64,000 nucleotides of DNA. Origin: Zygnema cylindricum. Taxonomy: Eukaryota > Streptophyta > Zygnematophyceae > Zygnematales > Zygnemataceae. The stretch covers positions 1 through 64,000 of the forward strand of contig JBBHKE010001258.1 of assembly GCA_037447655.1 (NCBI GenBank). Direction: 5' to 3'. The notes below the pieces were generated by a model. It ran no database searches. It was given only the letters and a program-made list of their open reading frames with translations, and was not told the DNA's origin. The number at the start of each line of letters is the position of its first letter. Positions within the stretch are counted from its first letter, which is position 1. This document shows positions 10,724-21,728 of this stretch, one piece after another. A program made the translations under genes and the position numbers.

Positions 10724-11837
10724 TGTTGTGTATCGGTAAAAAATTTATCGCGATAACACCGATACAGATAGTTATCGGTTATCGAACGGTCAAAGATCCG
10801 AATATATCGTTCCAAAACCAACAAATTTTATATCGGCGATAACTTCAAAAATATATAGTACGCATTCTATAGTACTTCTTATTATCTATATAATACTATT
10901 TACATTATATAGCATGGCATGCCACGTATACTAATTTGTTCCATAACTATTTAACTGAAAATTATTACGGACAACGGAGCACAGAAAACGTTGGCCGGTT
11001 AACTAATTTTACAGCAACGTACGGAATTATACCGACAAACTGGTGAACATGGAACGGGAAAAGGACGGCAGAGACAAAGTTCAACAGCCGCAAAATAACA
11101 ATCTGCACGCCGCCGGAATCGAACGGACGACTTGGAATGAGAGAATACGAGCGCACGGCCAACGTGAGCGCCGGCATCTCGGAATGGCTCTTTTGGCGGC
11201 TTATGCCAATATAGCTGACAGATTGACACGTGGCTAGTCTCTTATGGATCCCAAGGAAGAAAAGGACAAAACCATGGCGTCGGATGTGTCGTTTTTTGGA
11301 TCCGTACAAAAACCATAGAGTTGCGTACATAATGTATGGATCTTGACAAACGGTCAAAATGTTGCCGTCAAATTAGAATGGACGTCAGAAAATTATGTGA
11401 ACAAATTTTAAGATTATCCAAATCACAATGATTCTGATGTTGAGGAAAAATGTTCTTGTTTCACGTGTCAGGCTCACATATGTCACATGAATGGAAATCG
11501 GACAGACATGCTTATTTCCTTGCTGATTTCTAGCGTTTTTTCTGCAGGAAGAAAAAAAAACACGAGAAAATGAAGCTGCCCGGTAATCATTTGAAAAAAA
11601 TCGTTGGCGGTCACGACAGTATTGTAGAGGAGACTGACCGTACTTTTATCTGTACGGTCCGTACATATATCACCGATAGTTATCGATATGGGTTTTATCG
11701 CCAATAAATACCGATAAATATGGGTTATTTATCGGCGATAACACCGATAACAATATATCGTACCAATATATCGTTTATCAGGTACTCGAAAAAAGGTCCA
11801 TATCGGTTATCGGCCAATCCTTACCGATGCACAACAG
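10724..11837. mobile_element. Non-autonomous TIR element rich in ATCGG/CGATA
   Basis: The ends are TGTTGTGTATCGGTAA on the left and TTACCGATGCACAACA on the right, a near-perfect 16 bp inverted repeat. Subterminal 100-150 bp blocks on both sides are packed with TATCGGTTATCG, GCGATAAC and ATATATCG motifs. A central 10950-11480 segment carries no recognisable transposase. The right end of a relative opens the window (1-128). The dense subterminal motifs look like a transposase-binding array. No clear target duplication is visible. Confidence 0.6.
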
Positions 11838-12176
11838 TACTACAACGATTCACAGTGTAGCAGCGAGCAGCGGGATTTACGGCTTCTACAACGGCGACTT
11901 CTTCTAGAAGACGCCGTGGAGGACAGATAAAAATAAATGCGCGCAAATGAAGCAACATTTTTTTTTTGCTTTGCCCTATTTTTAAAAGGGAAAAGCTTTC
12001 TGGTCACTTTCATCTCTGGTGACAACGATATCAGATTGTCGATTTTTTTTGTGTAAGATCTTGAGCCGTTGAGCGTGTTGAGTTTTAATTGGCCTTGTCA
12101 TGTTCCAATTTTGATGTGAGGGAAAGAGACACATGGTACAGTTTTATTTGTTATATTTCGCGTGGTTGTAATGGTT
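11838..12176. other. Unassigned sequence between two DNA elements
   Basis: About 340 bases with no credible coding region and no repeat boundary recognised. The last eight bases (12169-12176, TAATGGTT) are the probable target duplication of the next element. Confidence 0.3.
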
Positions 12177-13124
12177 CATAGTTCAAAATTAGGTGAAAGT
12201 ACGCCTATACAATATGCCTATTGTACGTAAAACTTACAATTTGACCTTAAGACCCATATTGTATTGGTTGCAAAATCTACATAAAATTCATAGACCGTTG
12301 GTCGTCCGTTTGAAAACCTTTAAATAGGCAGACTTTTTGTTCGTCTGCACCCATTAACGGCGTGGCCCTCGGCCCACGTCAGCGACCGAGAAACTTTGTC
12401 CCTTGGGCGAACTCAACGATCGCGTAACTTTCGAAATACCCCATCACAATCGTTTTTAACCGTCAAATCTTGGCTGCTCGAACCTGTCATCTTTCCTTCG
12501 TTCGCGACCATCCGATTTTTCGTCAATCGTTGTGTTGTTTTGGGTCGCGTCTACATATTCACGTACGGACGTCTTTCATAGTACAAAAAGTACTTAGACG
12601 TTTTGGTAAACAGGACGTGGTCCATGAGCGCGTCAACGGGCACGATAAACAAGACATTGTCTAGGTTCGGTCTTGGTTGTTTGATCCTGTCAACCGATTT
12701 GCGTCAATCGTTGTTTTGGGTGGCGTTTACAAATACCCGTACGGACGTCTGGCACAGTACAATATTACTTCGACGTTTTAATAAACAGGAAACGGTCCAT
12801 GTGTAACGGGCATGGAAAATTGGACAGTCCATACCCGTGTAACGGGTGTGATTTACTAATGAAATAAAATAATAACAGGGTTGAGTTGCACATCGATCGA
12901 TAGGGAATTAAATGTCATGCCTAAATTTTGAAAAACATTTGGACAAAAAAATATTTTTCTGTGAGTTTTAAGGTACTTTTTATTTAAACCGTCAGATTTG
13001 GACGATCGGATAGACTTTGATTAAAGTAGCGATCTAAGAAGATCACATGAAAAGCCTGTAACACTACTTACGCTAAAGGTGGCCTACAAAAGGCCTACGA
13101 AAAAACGCCTACTTTTGAACTATG
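12177..13124. mobile_element. hAT-like non-autonomous element, copy 1
   Basis: The termini are CATAGTTCAAAATTAGG and CCTACTTTTGAACTATG, a 17 bp inverted repeat with one mismatch. Flanking bases TAATGGTT (left) and TAAGGTTG (right) fit an 8 bp target duplication with one base lost. CA-starting TIRs with 8 bp duplications are the hAT hallmark. Inside, a segment of roughly 180 bp is tandemly duplicated; both copies contain CGTACGGACGTCT and AACAGGA (12560-12615 and 12738-12790). No transposase remnant was seen. Confidence 0.7.
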
Positions 13125-13788
13125 TAAGGTTGTGGCCCCATTTGGCTAAGTTAGGGTTTTTTTTTGTCGTTTTCCTTTCAAACTTAGCGCCGTACTGTTG
13201 AAGTTACAACCGTACGAAGAAATTGCAAATTTGTAGAGTACAATTTGTTTAGGATGTACGAAAATTTGTCGTCTTGCGTTTTTTTGACCCACCGTCACGT
13301 CATTTTCAAACTTATCATAAAACACATCGGCAATGTGTTTTAAGCTAAGCAAATCCGTCTTCACCAATCTGAAAATATATTCCCACGTGTGAAAAGTTTT
13401 TTAGAAGTTTTTGACGACGAAAAAAAGTACAAGGTTCGTTTGTTTTTGTCGGCTTGCATGCTATACAGTTTTTTTTTTGCAAGGGTCTCGACGCTGCAGT
13501 GTCATTTCACGCAAAGTTTAAAAGTCTGCGAACATGAAAAATCTGCGAAGTAATGGCGGCAGGACGGGAGAGGTTTACGCAAAGGCATTTTGTTCAGCCA
13601 AGGGTGCAAGGCTGTACGTCAACGATGGCACGCAAAGACATGCGACATACCAATTCCGCAATCGTTTCATAAATTACGATGTGCCGTGCGATGCTTCAAA
13701 AAGTTTCAAAAAAATATGGCGCGTCATCACAAATTGTACACAGGGACAGCCGTCACGGGCGTTGTCGACTTATACAATTCTCACAAAC
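13125..13788. other. Unassigned sequence between the two hAT-like elements
   Basis: The 13160-13480 part is T-rich with CGTAC motifs. Short open frames at 13534-13812 show no family resemblance and run into the second hAT-like element, so I do not call them genes. Confidence 0.3.
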
Positions 13789-13796
13789 TTAAGTAA

Positions 13797-14252
13797 CATA
13801 GTTCAAAAGTAGGTGAGCGTACGCCCATACAATATGCCTATTGTATGCAAAAGATATAATATGGCCTTAAGACCCATATTGTATTGGCCGCAAAATTAAA
13901 TAAAATAGTAACAGGGTTAAGTTGCACATGGATCGATAGAGAATTAAACCAAGTCTAAATTTGAAAAAAAAAATCGGACAAAAAAATCTTTTTCTATGAG
14001 TTTTGAGCGACCTTTTATTTAAACTGTCAGATTTAGACGATCCGACGGTCGTTGATGAAAGTAACAATCTAAGAAGATCACATGAAAAGCCCATAACACA
14101 ACTTACAATAGGACTATCGTCAGTATCGGACGATCGGACGGTCTCTGATGAAAGTAGCGATCTAAGAAGATCACATGAAAAGCCTGTAACACAACTTACG
14201 CTAAAGGCGACCTACAAAAAGCTTAGCAAAAAACGCCTACTTTTGAACTGTG
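13797..14252. mobile_element. hAT-like non-autonomous element, copy 2 (456 bp)
   Basis: The termini are CATAGTTCAAAAGTAGG and CCTACTTTTGAACTGTG, flanked on both sides by the identical 8 bp TTAAGTAA (13789-13796 and 14253-14260). That gives a perfect hAT-type target duplication. The interior matches both ends of copy 1 (GACCCATATTGTATTGG on the left, TCTAAGAAGATCACATGAAAA on the right) but lacks its middle. A segment of about 90 bp containing TCTAAGAAGATCACATGAAAA is duplicated in tandem (14040-14110 and 14130-14200). It is an internal-deletion derivative. Confidence 0.85.
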
Positions 14253-14423
14253 TTAAGTAACAATTTCGAATGAACACATAGAGACACTTGAAATCCGGGT
14301 TCGCCGGATCCGCGCTAAAATACAAAGTAAGTACGCTAAGTTACAACTACATAGGGCCACACCCTAATGGTATGATAAACGGCTAGAAAAATTTGACGTC
14401 ACGCCAAAATGTCGTGTTATCAA

Positions 14424-15310
14424 TACCGTAGTGGTATTCGACATTGGGGGGAGGGCACACTTGGCGGGCGGCGGAGACCTTCGAGGAGGATTTTGCCCGG
14501 ACAATGTAAATCCCTCCCAGTTATTGATAAGGACAAAAATATATCGCGAAGCGCGGAGAAATATTTTTTTGGGAGTCTCCTCGCTGATTAGGTCAGATGG
14601 ACAAAAAAAACAAAAAAAAAACAAAGTGTTCATACTTACAGCGTTCTCATATAGAGCATTCACCAGAAATAGCGTCACGCGCGTCGCATGAGAACATGTA
14701 AATCGCGTTCGTGACTCAAAATATCTACATAATATTAGAAACGTTCACACTTTAAACACTACCATTTAATCCGTCGAACAACTGAGTCGCGCGTCACGTG
14801 AGAACACTTGACCTTTGCCATTAAAAACAAAAATAGAAATTAGCCGCGCGTCAAGTGAGAACACATTTACAAACAAAAAAAAAAGTACAGTCATATTGTC
14901 GTCCTTTGGCACTACATGCAAATTTTTTTTTACTACACTACGTGAAATGATGATCATACGCGGAGAGTGTAAAAATATCCTACAGTCATCATTGACCTAG
15001 TATTTTGAAAGGAGGAGAAGGTATTTTGAAAGCAGAGAAGGTATGTATATTCAAATTTTAAAGAGTACAAGACAAATCTGCTTGTACTATTTACTTACTC
15101 CAAAATGTGACGTTATTTATCATTTTACTCACGGTCGAAAGTGAAATTCCGTACTTTTCAATGTTGATTAACTCTCCTCGCGGATGTCCGTACGTGGTAA
15201 ACTTGAATTTCGTACTCTCCAATGCAAATTACCTCTCCGCGCGAATTCCGTACGCTCCGTACTCTCTAATGTACATTAACCCTCCGCGCGAATTTTGTAC
15301 GCTCAAATGT
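14424..15310. repeat. 0.9 kb dispersed repeat R, copy 3
   Basis: It begins with the shared TACCGTAGTGGTATTCGACA and carries the GC-rich block, hairpin and A-tract in the same order as copy 1. It stays alignable to copy 1 through the TTCCGTACTTTTCAATGTTG-type tandem blocks at 15140-15300. Differences from copy 1 are scattered substitutions and small indels, so the copies are not recent. Confidence 0.7.
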
Positions 15311-15479
15311 GAACCAATTTTTTTCAGTATGTATCGCAAATGATTACATTTCTAATTGGTTTGTTTTTAAACGTAAGTAAATATAGATGTACGTTAATCT
15401 ATTTATTACGTGCCCTTTAACCATAGGTTTTGATTTACGTTTTAACATATTTAGTGTTAAAACCAAGAGCTAAATTAGT

Positions 15480-15590
15480 TTAACCCTAAATCCTACAACC
15501 TAACCCTAAATCTTACAGCTTACAGCCTAACCCTCTACAGCCTAACCCTAAATCTTACAGCCTAACCCTAAATCTTACAGTTTTGAGTTT
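15480..15590. repeat. Degenerate telomere-type minisatellite
   Basis: There are four to five imperfect units of about 20 bp with the core CCTAACCCTAAATCTTACAG. The CCCTAAA core equals the plant-type telomere repeat, but the units are longer and interrupted. This is an interstitial telomere-like minisatellite, not a chromosome end. Confidence 0.75.
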
Positions 15591-15750
15591 TCGTTTTATG
15601 TTTTATTTTATTTTTTCATTTCATCTTTTTTATTCATTTACTTGTTTTTCTTTCAACACTTTTATTTTAAATTAAACTTTTTAAAGGTTTATCTTATTAT
15701 TTTATTTTTATTATGATTTTTTTTTCTTCTTCATAAAAATTTCCTTTTCA

Positions 15751-18700
15751 ATGTTTTCTTGGCGTAAGGGAATTTTTCAAATTTTACCTAGTATTGTCTC
15801 AGGGCTCACATTTGGAAACTGTCAAAAAATTGTTCATTTAGAAGATGACGATAGCAATGTAGGAATAAATAACCCCCCACAATATAGTGAAACAGATAGA
15901 GCACGTATCATCAGAGATAAGTTAAAACAACGTAACATAAACACAAAACAAACTTTTCAAGTTGGTTTAAATCAATATGAAAATTTTTGGAGTGCACAAA
16001 GGCACCCAAATGTAGCTATTACACCTGGTGGAGTTACTAGACTATTACAAAATAACAAAAATAAAATTTATACCACACTCATACAATGGGTGAAAGGACT
16101 TCAAGACTCACATAAAACGCAATTAGCTATAAAAAAAGGAGGGGTGAAAATGTTAGAGACAACAATATCATCCAAAAACTTTTACAGGTGTCCAAAAAAA
16201 TGCATCAAATTTTTAAAAAAATAACCATAAAGACCGTCAAGAAGGCGTACGAGAAGCGTATTCTCTCGAAGATTATAAAAGGTTTTCAACATTTTGGTTG
16301 GAGTTCGCCGAAAGAAAGCACAAAGAAAAAAAGTTGGGGATGGAACCATACACCAGCATTCAAGTGAGGTATGTATTGATAAAAGTACTAAATCTTGTAT
16401 TTTATATTTTTGATTCATGTTGTTTTTTACTTTACACTTTATTTTATAGGGTGCATTTCTTATAAGTTCCTTATCCAATATTCTTATTTTAGGGTTTGAA
16501 TTTTATTTTTTCACTTCATATTATATTTTTTTTAAAATATTTTTTTGAGATCCTTAAAGTTTTTAGGGGTTACCTCCAAAGTCTATTTAAAAAAGAGTCA
16601 AAAATTATGTGCTATTTTTGTTTTTTGGGAAAAAGTAGACATTATTTTAAAATAAAACTCACATTATGTTTGTAACACTGTTATTTTTTTTGTTTGCGTT
16701 GTTTTGTTTATTTTTTTTGTGATGCAATTTTTGTTTTTTGCGAAAAAGGGTGTATTTTTTTCACAAAAAAAAATTTATTATGTTTGTAACATTGTCATTT
16801 TTTGTCTCTTTGATGTTCTATTTTTGTTTTTTGTTGGAGTCAATTTATCATAAACCATGCGTGTCTTAGTTGTGGCGTTGATTCCATAAATGCTCAGTTA
16901 GCGGATGTTTTTTCGTATGATCTTCCTTATCTTGGGCCGGATAAGGGTTATCTTTTGGCGATGGTTACAAGAAATGGGAAAACTAATGTGGTAAGAAATC
17001 TATAAAACTGAAGCTTTAACAAAATATGTATTTTTGTGATATTTTGTGCATAACCCAAAAACAAATTTTACTATTTTTTTTGGGTTTTTTTATGGTATTT
17101 TTTATTCGCAGATTGGTCGTGCATAATTCATCGGATGCATGCGTCACTTAGACTTTCTTAATTGTATAGTAGGTGTTGTGGCCAAACAATTTTTTTGGAC
17201 GTGGGAATTAGCTACAAATAAAAATCAAATTCCTAATTTTTCGAGAAAGGAAACTTAGTACAGAGAGCCTTTCACAGAAGGGGGAGTTTTAGCGAAAGAC
17301 ATAGAAAGAAAAGAAACACCATTCATGCAACCTTTTTGCTACAATTCACAATTTCAGTATATAAAAATAACATTCCAAACCAAAAATATTTCCTTGTCTT
17401 TTAAAACCCATGTCAAACATGGTCCATGAGCAACAATGTTGGTGACATGAGGGTGTGTTTTTTTAAGCTTAACATTTGATTTTTATCATGCATTTATTTG
17501 AAGTAATGAAGTTTTGTCATCTATGTTTTAATTTTCCAAGTTTAATTTTTTTTATGGCAAATATTTCAGTGCTAATCGAGAAGCCATCAAAGTGATGGGA
17601 CGTTTGACATCCGACCACTTCTCATACTCGCATGTCACGGATTTGCCAAAGGACGTTCTACTTCAAGCTTTTGGCCACGAAAACAACACCAGGAAATATT
17701 TTATACCTTGTTCTATAGTGGAACCCCCTATTATTCTTTGTGTTATATTTTGGTCGTGGATCGAAACGGCATATGCTGAGCTGCTAATGGTATCTTTAAA
17801 AAAACTCTCACCATTTATATCATTACTTTTTGTGTTAAGTAATCTTTGGTATTAAATCTCCGTCACATTTTCTTTTTATTATTCTATTTTTTTGTTGTAT
17901 CATTTGTTTTGATTTTTTTTTGTTGTTTTTTTTATATTTTATTTTTTTTGTCCTTTCAATTGTTTTTCTATTTTTTCAATTGTTTTCCTTTCTTTTTGTC
18001 GTTTTTTAAATGTTTTTTGGATAATTTGTTTTTTTCTTTTTTTTTTTTTTTTTTCTTTTTCCCTCTCACTCTCTTTTTTTTATTTATTTTCCTCTCTCTG
18101 TCACATTTTTTTTGTTTTATATTTAATGAATTATTTTTCTATTTTTGTTTTATATTTAATGATTTTTTTATTTTTTTTATACTTAATAAATTATTCTTTT
18201 ATTAAAACATACAAATGTTTTTTTTTGCATAAATATGCTCGAGGTTATAAATGTGAACATGATTTAAGCGCACAAAATTTCCTTCACATCATGTTATGGC
18301 TTAAAACTGTGTTTTTACAGCACCATATTTTTTCCAAGATTTATTTCTTGATCTTCCTATCCTCAAACACAAATTGTTCCAATCATCTTTGTGGTCATTG
18401 TTTAAAGATAAAGTCAAAAAAACGTGTCATGAAGCATTACACATGTGGGCTTCAATTGCTGATGACGAAGCAAATGTGCCGATTACGATCGCACAAGTGG
18501 GAAAATCAGTTGATTCGTTATTCAAGTAGAGTCAAACTTGTAGAAAAAAAAATCATTATATGGGAGAGGAAATGTGTTATGTAAAAGAGACACTTTCAAG
18601 TTTGAAAGAGAAAATATGTAATATAAATGACAAGTTAACCCATATTATGCAGGTGATGGACGGTCAAGGAGAGACGTTGCATGTACGACAACTTTCTCAA

Positions 18701-18961
18701 AATCAAAATAGACCATAAGAAGGTGAATCGGCCATGGGAATTGGGACTGTTGAACGTAATCTTCCTCGAAGTGAAGACGAGGGGCATGAAACCCATGGGG
18801 AAACGGCAAGAGCAACTGAAGAATCTCCACCTCTTGTTCTTTCACAAGAAAAATCTTATCAAGTTCCTTTGATGACTCAAATAGGAGCCCGACTTCACAC
18901 GGTTAAATATGTGTGGAAAACATATCATGATGGTATAGTTGGTATTAAAGGAGTAACCTAG
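15751..18961 (+). pseudogene. Decayed Crypton-like tyrosine recombinase gene with Ndc10/GCR1-type segments and introns
   Basis: An open frame at 15751-16224 contains TFQVGLNQYENFWS and ITPGGVTRLLQ, like the N-terminal SAM-like DNA-binding part of tyrosine recombinases. Later segments follow the order seen in Ndc10-domain recombinases. They are ADVFSYDLPYLGPDKGY with NGKTN (16900-16990), FIGCMRHLDFLNCIVGV (17125-17180), NSQFQYIKITF with KTHVKHG (17345-17425) and VMGRLTSDHFSYSHVTDLP (17605-17650, likely the region of the catalytic Tyr). After these come YFIPCSIVEPP, then DLSAQNFLHIMLWLKTVFLQ (18262-18320), and a GCR1-C-like tail, LHTVKYVWKTYHDGI (18893-18937). Splice-like borders occur at 16991 (GT), 17111 (AG), 17569 (AG) and 17790 (GT), with T-rich introns. 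In-frame stops (for example in the third segment) show it is dead. Family assignment rests on pattern memory. Confidence 0.6.
17793..18205. other. T-rich intron-like segment
   Basis: An almost pure pyrimidine/T stretch with runs of TTTTTCT. It lies between two recombinase-like coding segments and reads best as an intron or a low-complexity insertion. The open frame of Phe and Leu across it is a composition artefact. Confidence 0.6.
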
Positions 18962-19780
18962 ACACCACGTCCAAAATGCACAGCGGAATGTTCCCAGAGA
19001 TTCAGTCGTAGCAACAGCAAGATTACACAATGCACACAAAGAAAAGCTGGAGCTTTATTAACCAGAAAGAGATTGCAAGATTGTCTGCTTGTTGTCAAAA
19101 GTGTGCTTCCAAAAAGAGTGTCTCTTCACTAGATCTACTCACTATTTAAACTAGCTACTTGCCAGTTAATCCGGTACTACAGCTAGTCAACTATGTACAC
19201 GTGGACACACTTCATTAAATGCATCCTATCCTCACTAGGTTCTATAACTATACAGTACACTCTAAATTTTGCTACGTTGCTATGCTGCTAAGTTGCGTTG
19301 CTATGCTGCTATGCTGCGCTAGTCTGACATCGCAGCTGCGTTGCTGTGACATCGCAACTACAGCAACTTCTCCAATCTGCTCCCATTCTGTAACCCTGTT
19401 ATAGTTGGGCTCCTTTCCATCGCCGATTTGTAATCAAGTGGAACTAGGTTGAGGAAAGGAGAATCTCGGAAGTTTTATAATTCAAATGTCATCTTGGAGG
19501 AAGTTAAAATAATAGCAGAGGTGAATGATGTAACGTCAAAGTGGGGAATATTGTCCAAAACACATATTCAAGTTTTGCATTCTGTGGTGGAACTGAGCAC
19601 ACAGAAGGTCTTCTCTTCACAAGGGTGAAGGTGTATTGGGGTTCTAATTGTAAAAGGATCAGTCATTTGGGTTTATATCAACTTGGAGTTGGCACTATCT
19701 AGATTAGCTTCATTTGGAATGCGAATTATGTGGGCAATGGAGCCTATAGAATTTCATAAACATTACTCCGTGAAGATCAA
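18962..19780. other. Unassigned sequence with GCTATGCTGC repeats
   Basis: Between the recombinase relic and Gypsy-A, 19268-19360 contains several imperfect GTTGCTATGCTGC units followed by CGCAGCTGCG. These resemble the foldback motifs at 40685-40795. No 5' LTR matching the Gypsy-A 3' LTR was found here. Confidence 0.35.
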
Positions 19781-19849
19781 GCCTCTTTAGGGTATAGAGG
19801 AGCAAAATTTTGGACATCTTTCCCCAAGCTCATAGTCTCTTCTTTCCCT

Positions 19850-21727
19850 AGAAACAAACCCAAGGGAAATACAAGTTTTAAGGCTAAATCACCACTAGCT
19901 GCAATTTCCTCATTGGGGGGGGTTCCCATCTCTCGCGAGGCAGCTCCTTCTACCGGAGAAGGAGGCAGCCCCGAGCCAAACAACACAGATTTAAGGGTAA
20001 TTTCACCAGTTTGGTTTGTCGGCCCAACTGGAACATCCTCTTCTGAGATCACCAACCTTACAGAGGAGGAAAAAGAAATGGGGGAATTAAGGATCTTTAC
20101 GAGAGATATTCGAAATCGCCTTCTCAAATTTTGAATTGCTATGGAAATCGTTCACCCAGTCTGAAATCAAGAAATATAAGGGCGGAGCCATTCCGGATGA
20201 CTTCAAAACCATGTTTTTCCCCATGATGGTAAATTATCTTGCTGGTAACGCTTTAGCTGATTATAAGGAGTGACAACCTCCCCTGATGGCTCCCAACATC
20301 AAAATTTCAGACCCAATCTTTGATGAGGCAGTCTTGCAGGTGGAAGCAGACTTGGATGCCGCTGCCGCCGCTCCTGTCAACGCCCTCTTCACAGAGGACA
20401 TGAAATTGCAGGCACACGGACGAGCCTATGTCGCTCAGCTTCAGGCCATTCAGGAGGCCACGACAGCCACTCGGATGGTAGCTGACCCAACCCCCTGTAC
20501 CACTCTTTTGAATGTTTGGAGACTCCTTTACACCTAGAGGAATGAATTTGCTATCAAGGAATTCACGAAATTCCGTTGCCAAAAGAGTGAAACACCCCGG
20601 ACTCTTTTTAACAGATTGTCCAGCCTCTGTCAAAAAACCAAACTCTTAACCATTGATCTTCCGGCAATGACAACCAAATATTTCATTGCCATCCGAAATT
20701 CGTTCGGACCGACGAGGCTGGCAACCCTCGATAATTGGATTGCGGGCCATGCCATCTAGGACGTTAATCCAACCGTCAAAGAAATATCTCTTGCCCCAAT
20801 GAAGCTTTATGATCACTTTGTCCATGGAGAGGCCTAGGAAAAGGCAGTAACTGGAAAAACCTGAGGGATTTTTGCAGGATTTGCCGAAGAAATGCCTCTT
20901 GAAAATGAAGAGTCGGCCGAACCCTTAGCTTTGCGAAAGCTCAAGGGGAAACAAGTGGCGATATCGGATCCTAACCTTCCATGGGGGCCGATGATTGTGT
21001 CTTCCTCTATAACAGTTTAAATTGTCATCAAACAGGTCATGGATGGAAGCGATGCCCTCAGAAGCTCAAACCGGAATTAGCTTTTAAGCAAAAGGAATGG
21101 GAGAAGGAGAGAGCTGAAAGGACAAAGAGGCAGCAAGAAAGGAAGCAAGGAGGAGGGTCAGACGATAAAACACCGGTTAACAAAGACTATTTCCAACTGA
21201 CACCACTATCTGAGACTTCAAGGATGTCACAAGCCCAGTTGCGACAAATAAAACTTCCAAAATTTGATGACGCACAAATTTCCAATGAATTGAGGGGCAA
21301 ATATACTACTGAGGGCTCTAAGTGTGAGGCTTGCGGTTTCATGGGTCACAAAGAAGGGCATTGCTTCCGAAATAATGAAGTTCCTAAAGAGATGATGGAA
21401 TATGCATTGTTCACCAGAGAAGGTGAAACTGCCGTGAATCCTCTCCCGTTGCAGCTTCTTTACCCTTGGGGACGCCGCACCCTGGAGAACCCAGAACGAC
21501 AGCCAACATGTCAAGCCCGAATAACACCGGAGGTTATCATCCAACAACAGAGCCACCAAATGGCAGCCATGGTTGCCGAATTGGAAGCGCTGCGATTAGG
21601 ATCGCCCTCCAAGACTCCAACTTTGACGGCGGCCAGAAACTCCACTGAAAGAAACATAAATTACTCCAGAAGCTGGCAAAGCTTGAATAGGAAACCGCAG
21701 CAGGCGAAGACGATGACGAAGTGATGG
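19850..21727 (+). pseudogene. Gypsy-A gag (capsid-like region and two zinc knuckles), degraded
   Basis: The N-terminal part contains LRVISPVWFVGPTG and EEEKEMGELRIFT (19990-20100), matched by Gypsy-B on the minus strand. The capsid-like part (20130-20860) includes CTTLLNVWRLLYT and SSLCQKTKLLTIDLPAMTTK, with several in-frame stops and a frame change near 20110. The nucleocapsid part is open from 20981 to 21724. Its first knuckle reads NSLNCHQTGHGWKRC, where the first Cys expected for CX2CX4HX4C is Ser. Gypsy-B keeps Cys at this place. The second, CEACGFMGHKEGHC (about 21330-21370), is intact. Gag would package element RNA into cytoplasmic particles. Confidence 0.85.
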
Positions 21728-21728
21728 G

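Noticed and set aside
15480-15590. Chromosome end
   Set aside because: Units are degenerate, longer than 7 bp and surrounded by ordinary sequence on both sides.
17846-18205. 119-codon Phe/Leu-rich frame resembling a membrane protein
   Set aside because: It is a T-run artefact inside a probable intron.
19000-19780. A 5' LTR of Gypsy-A
   Set aside because: None of the LTR landmarks (TATAAGGCACTTGGGG, GGCAAGGTGATATTG) is present upstream of gag.
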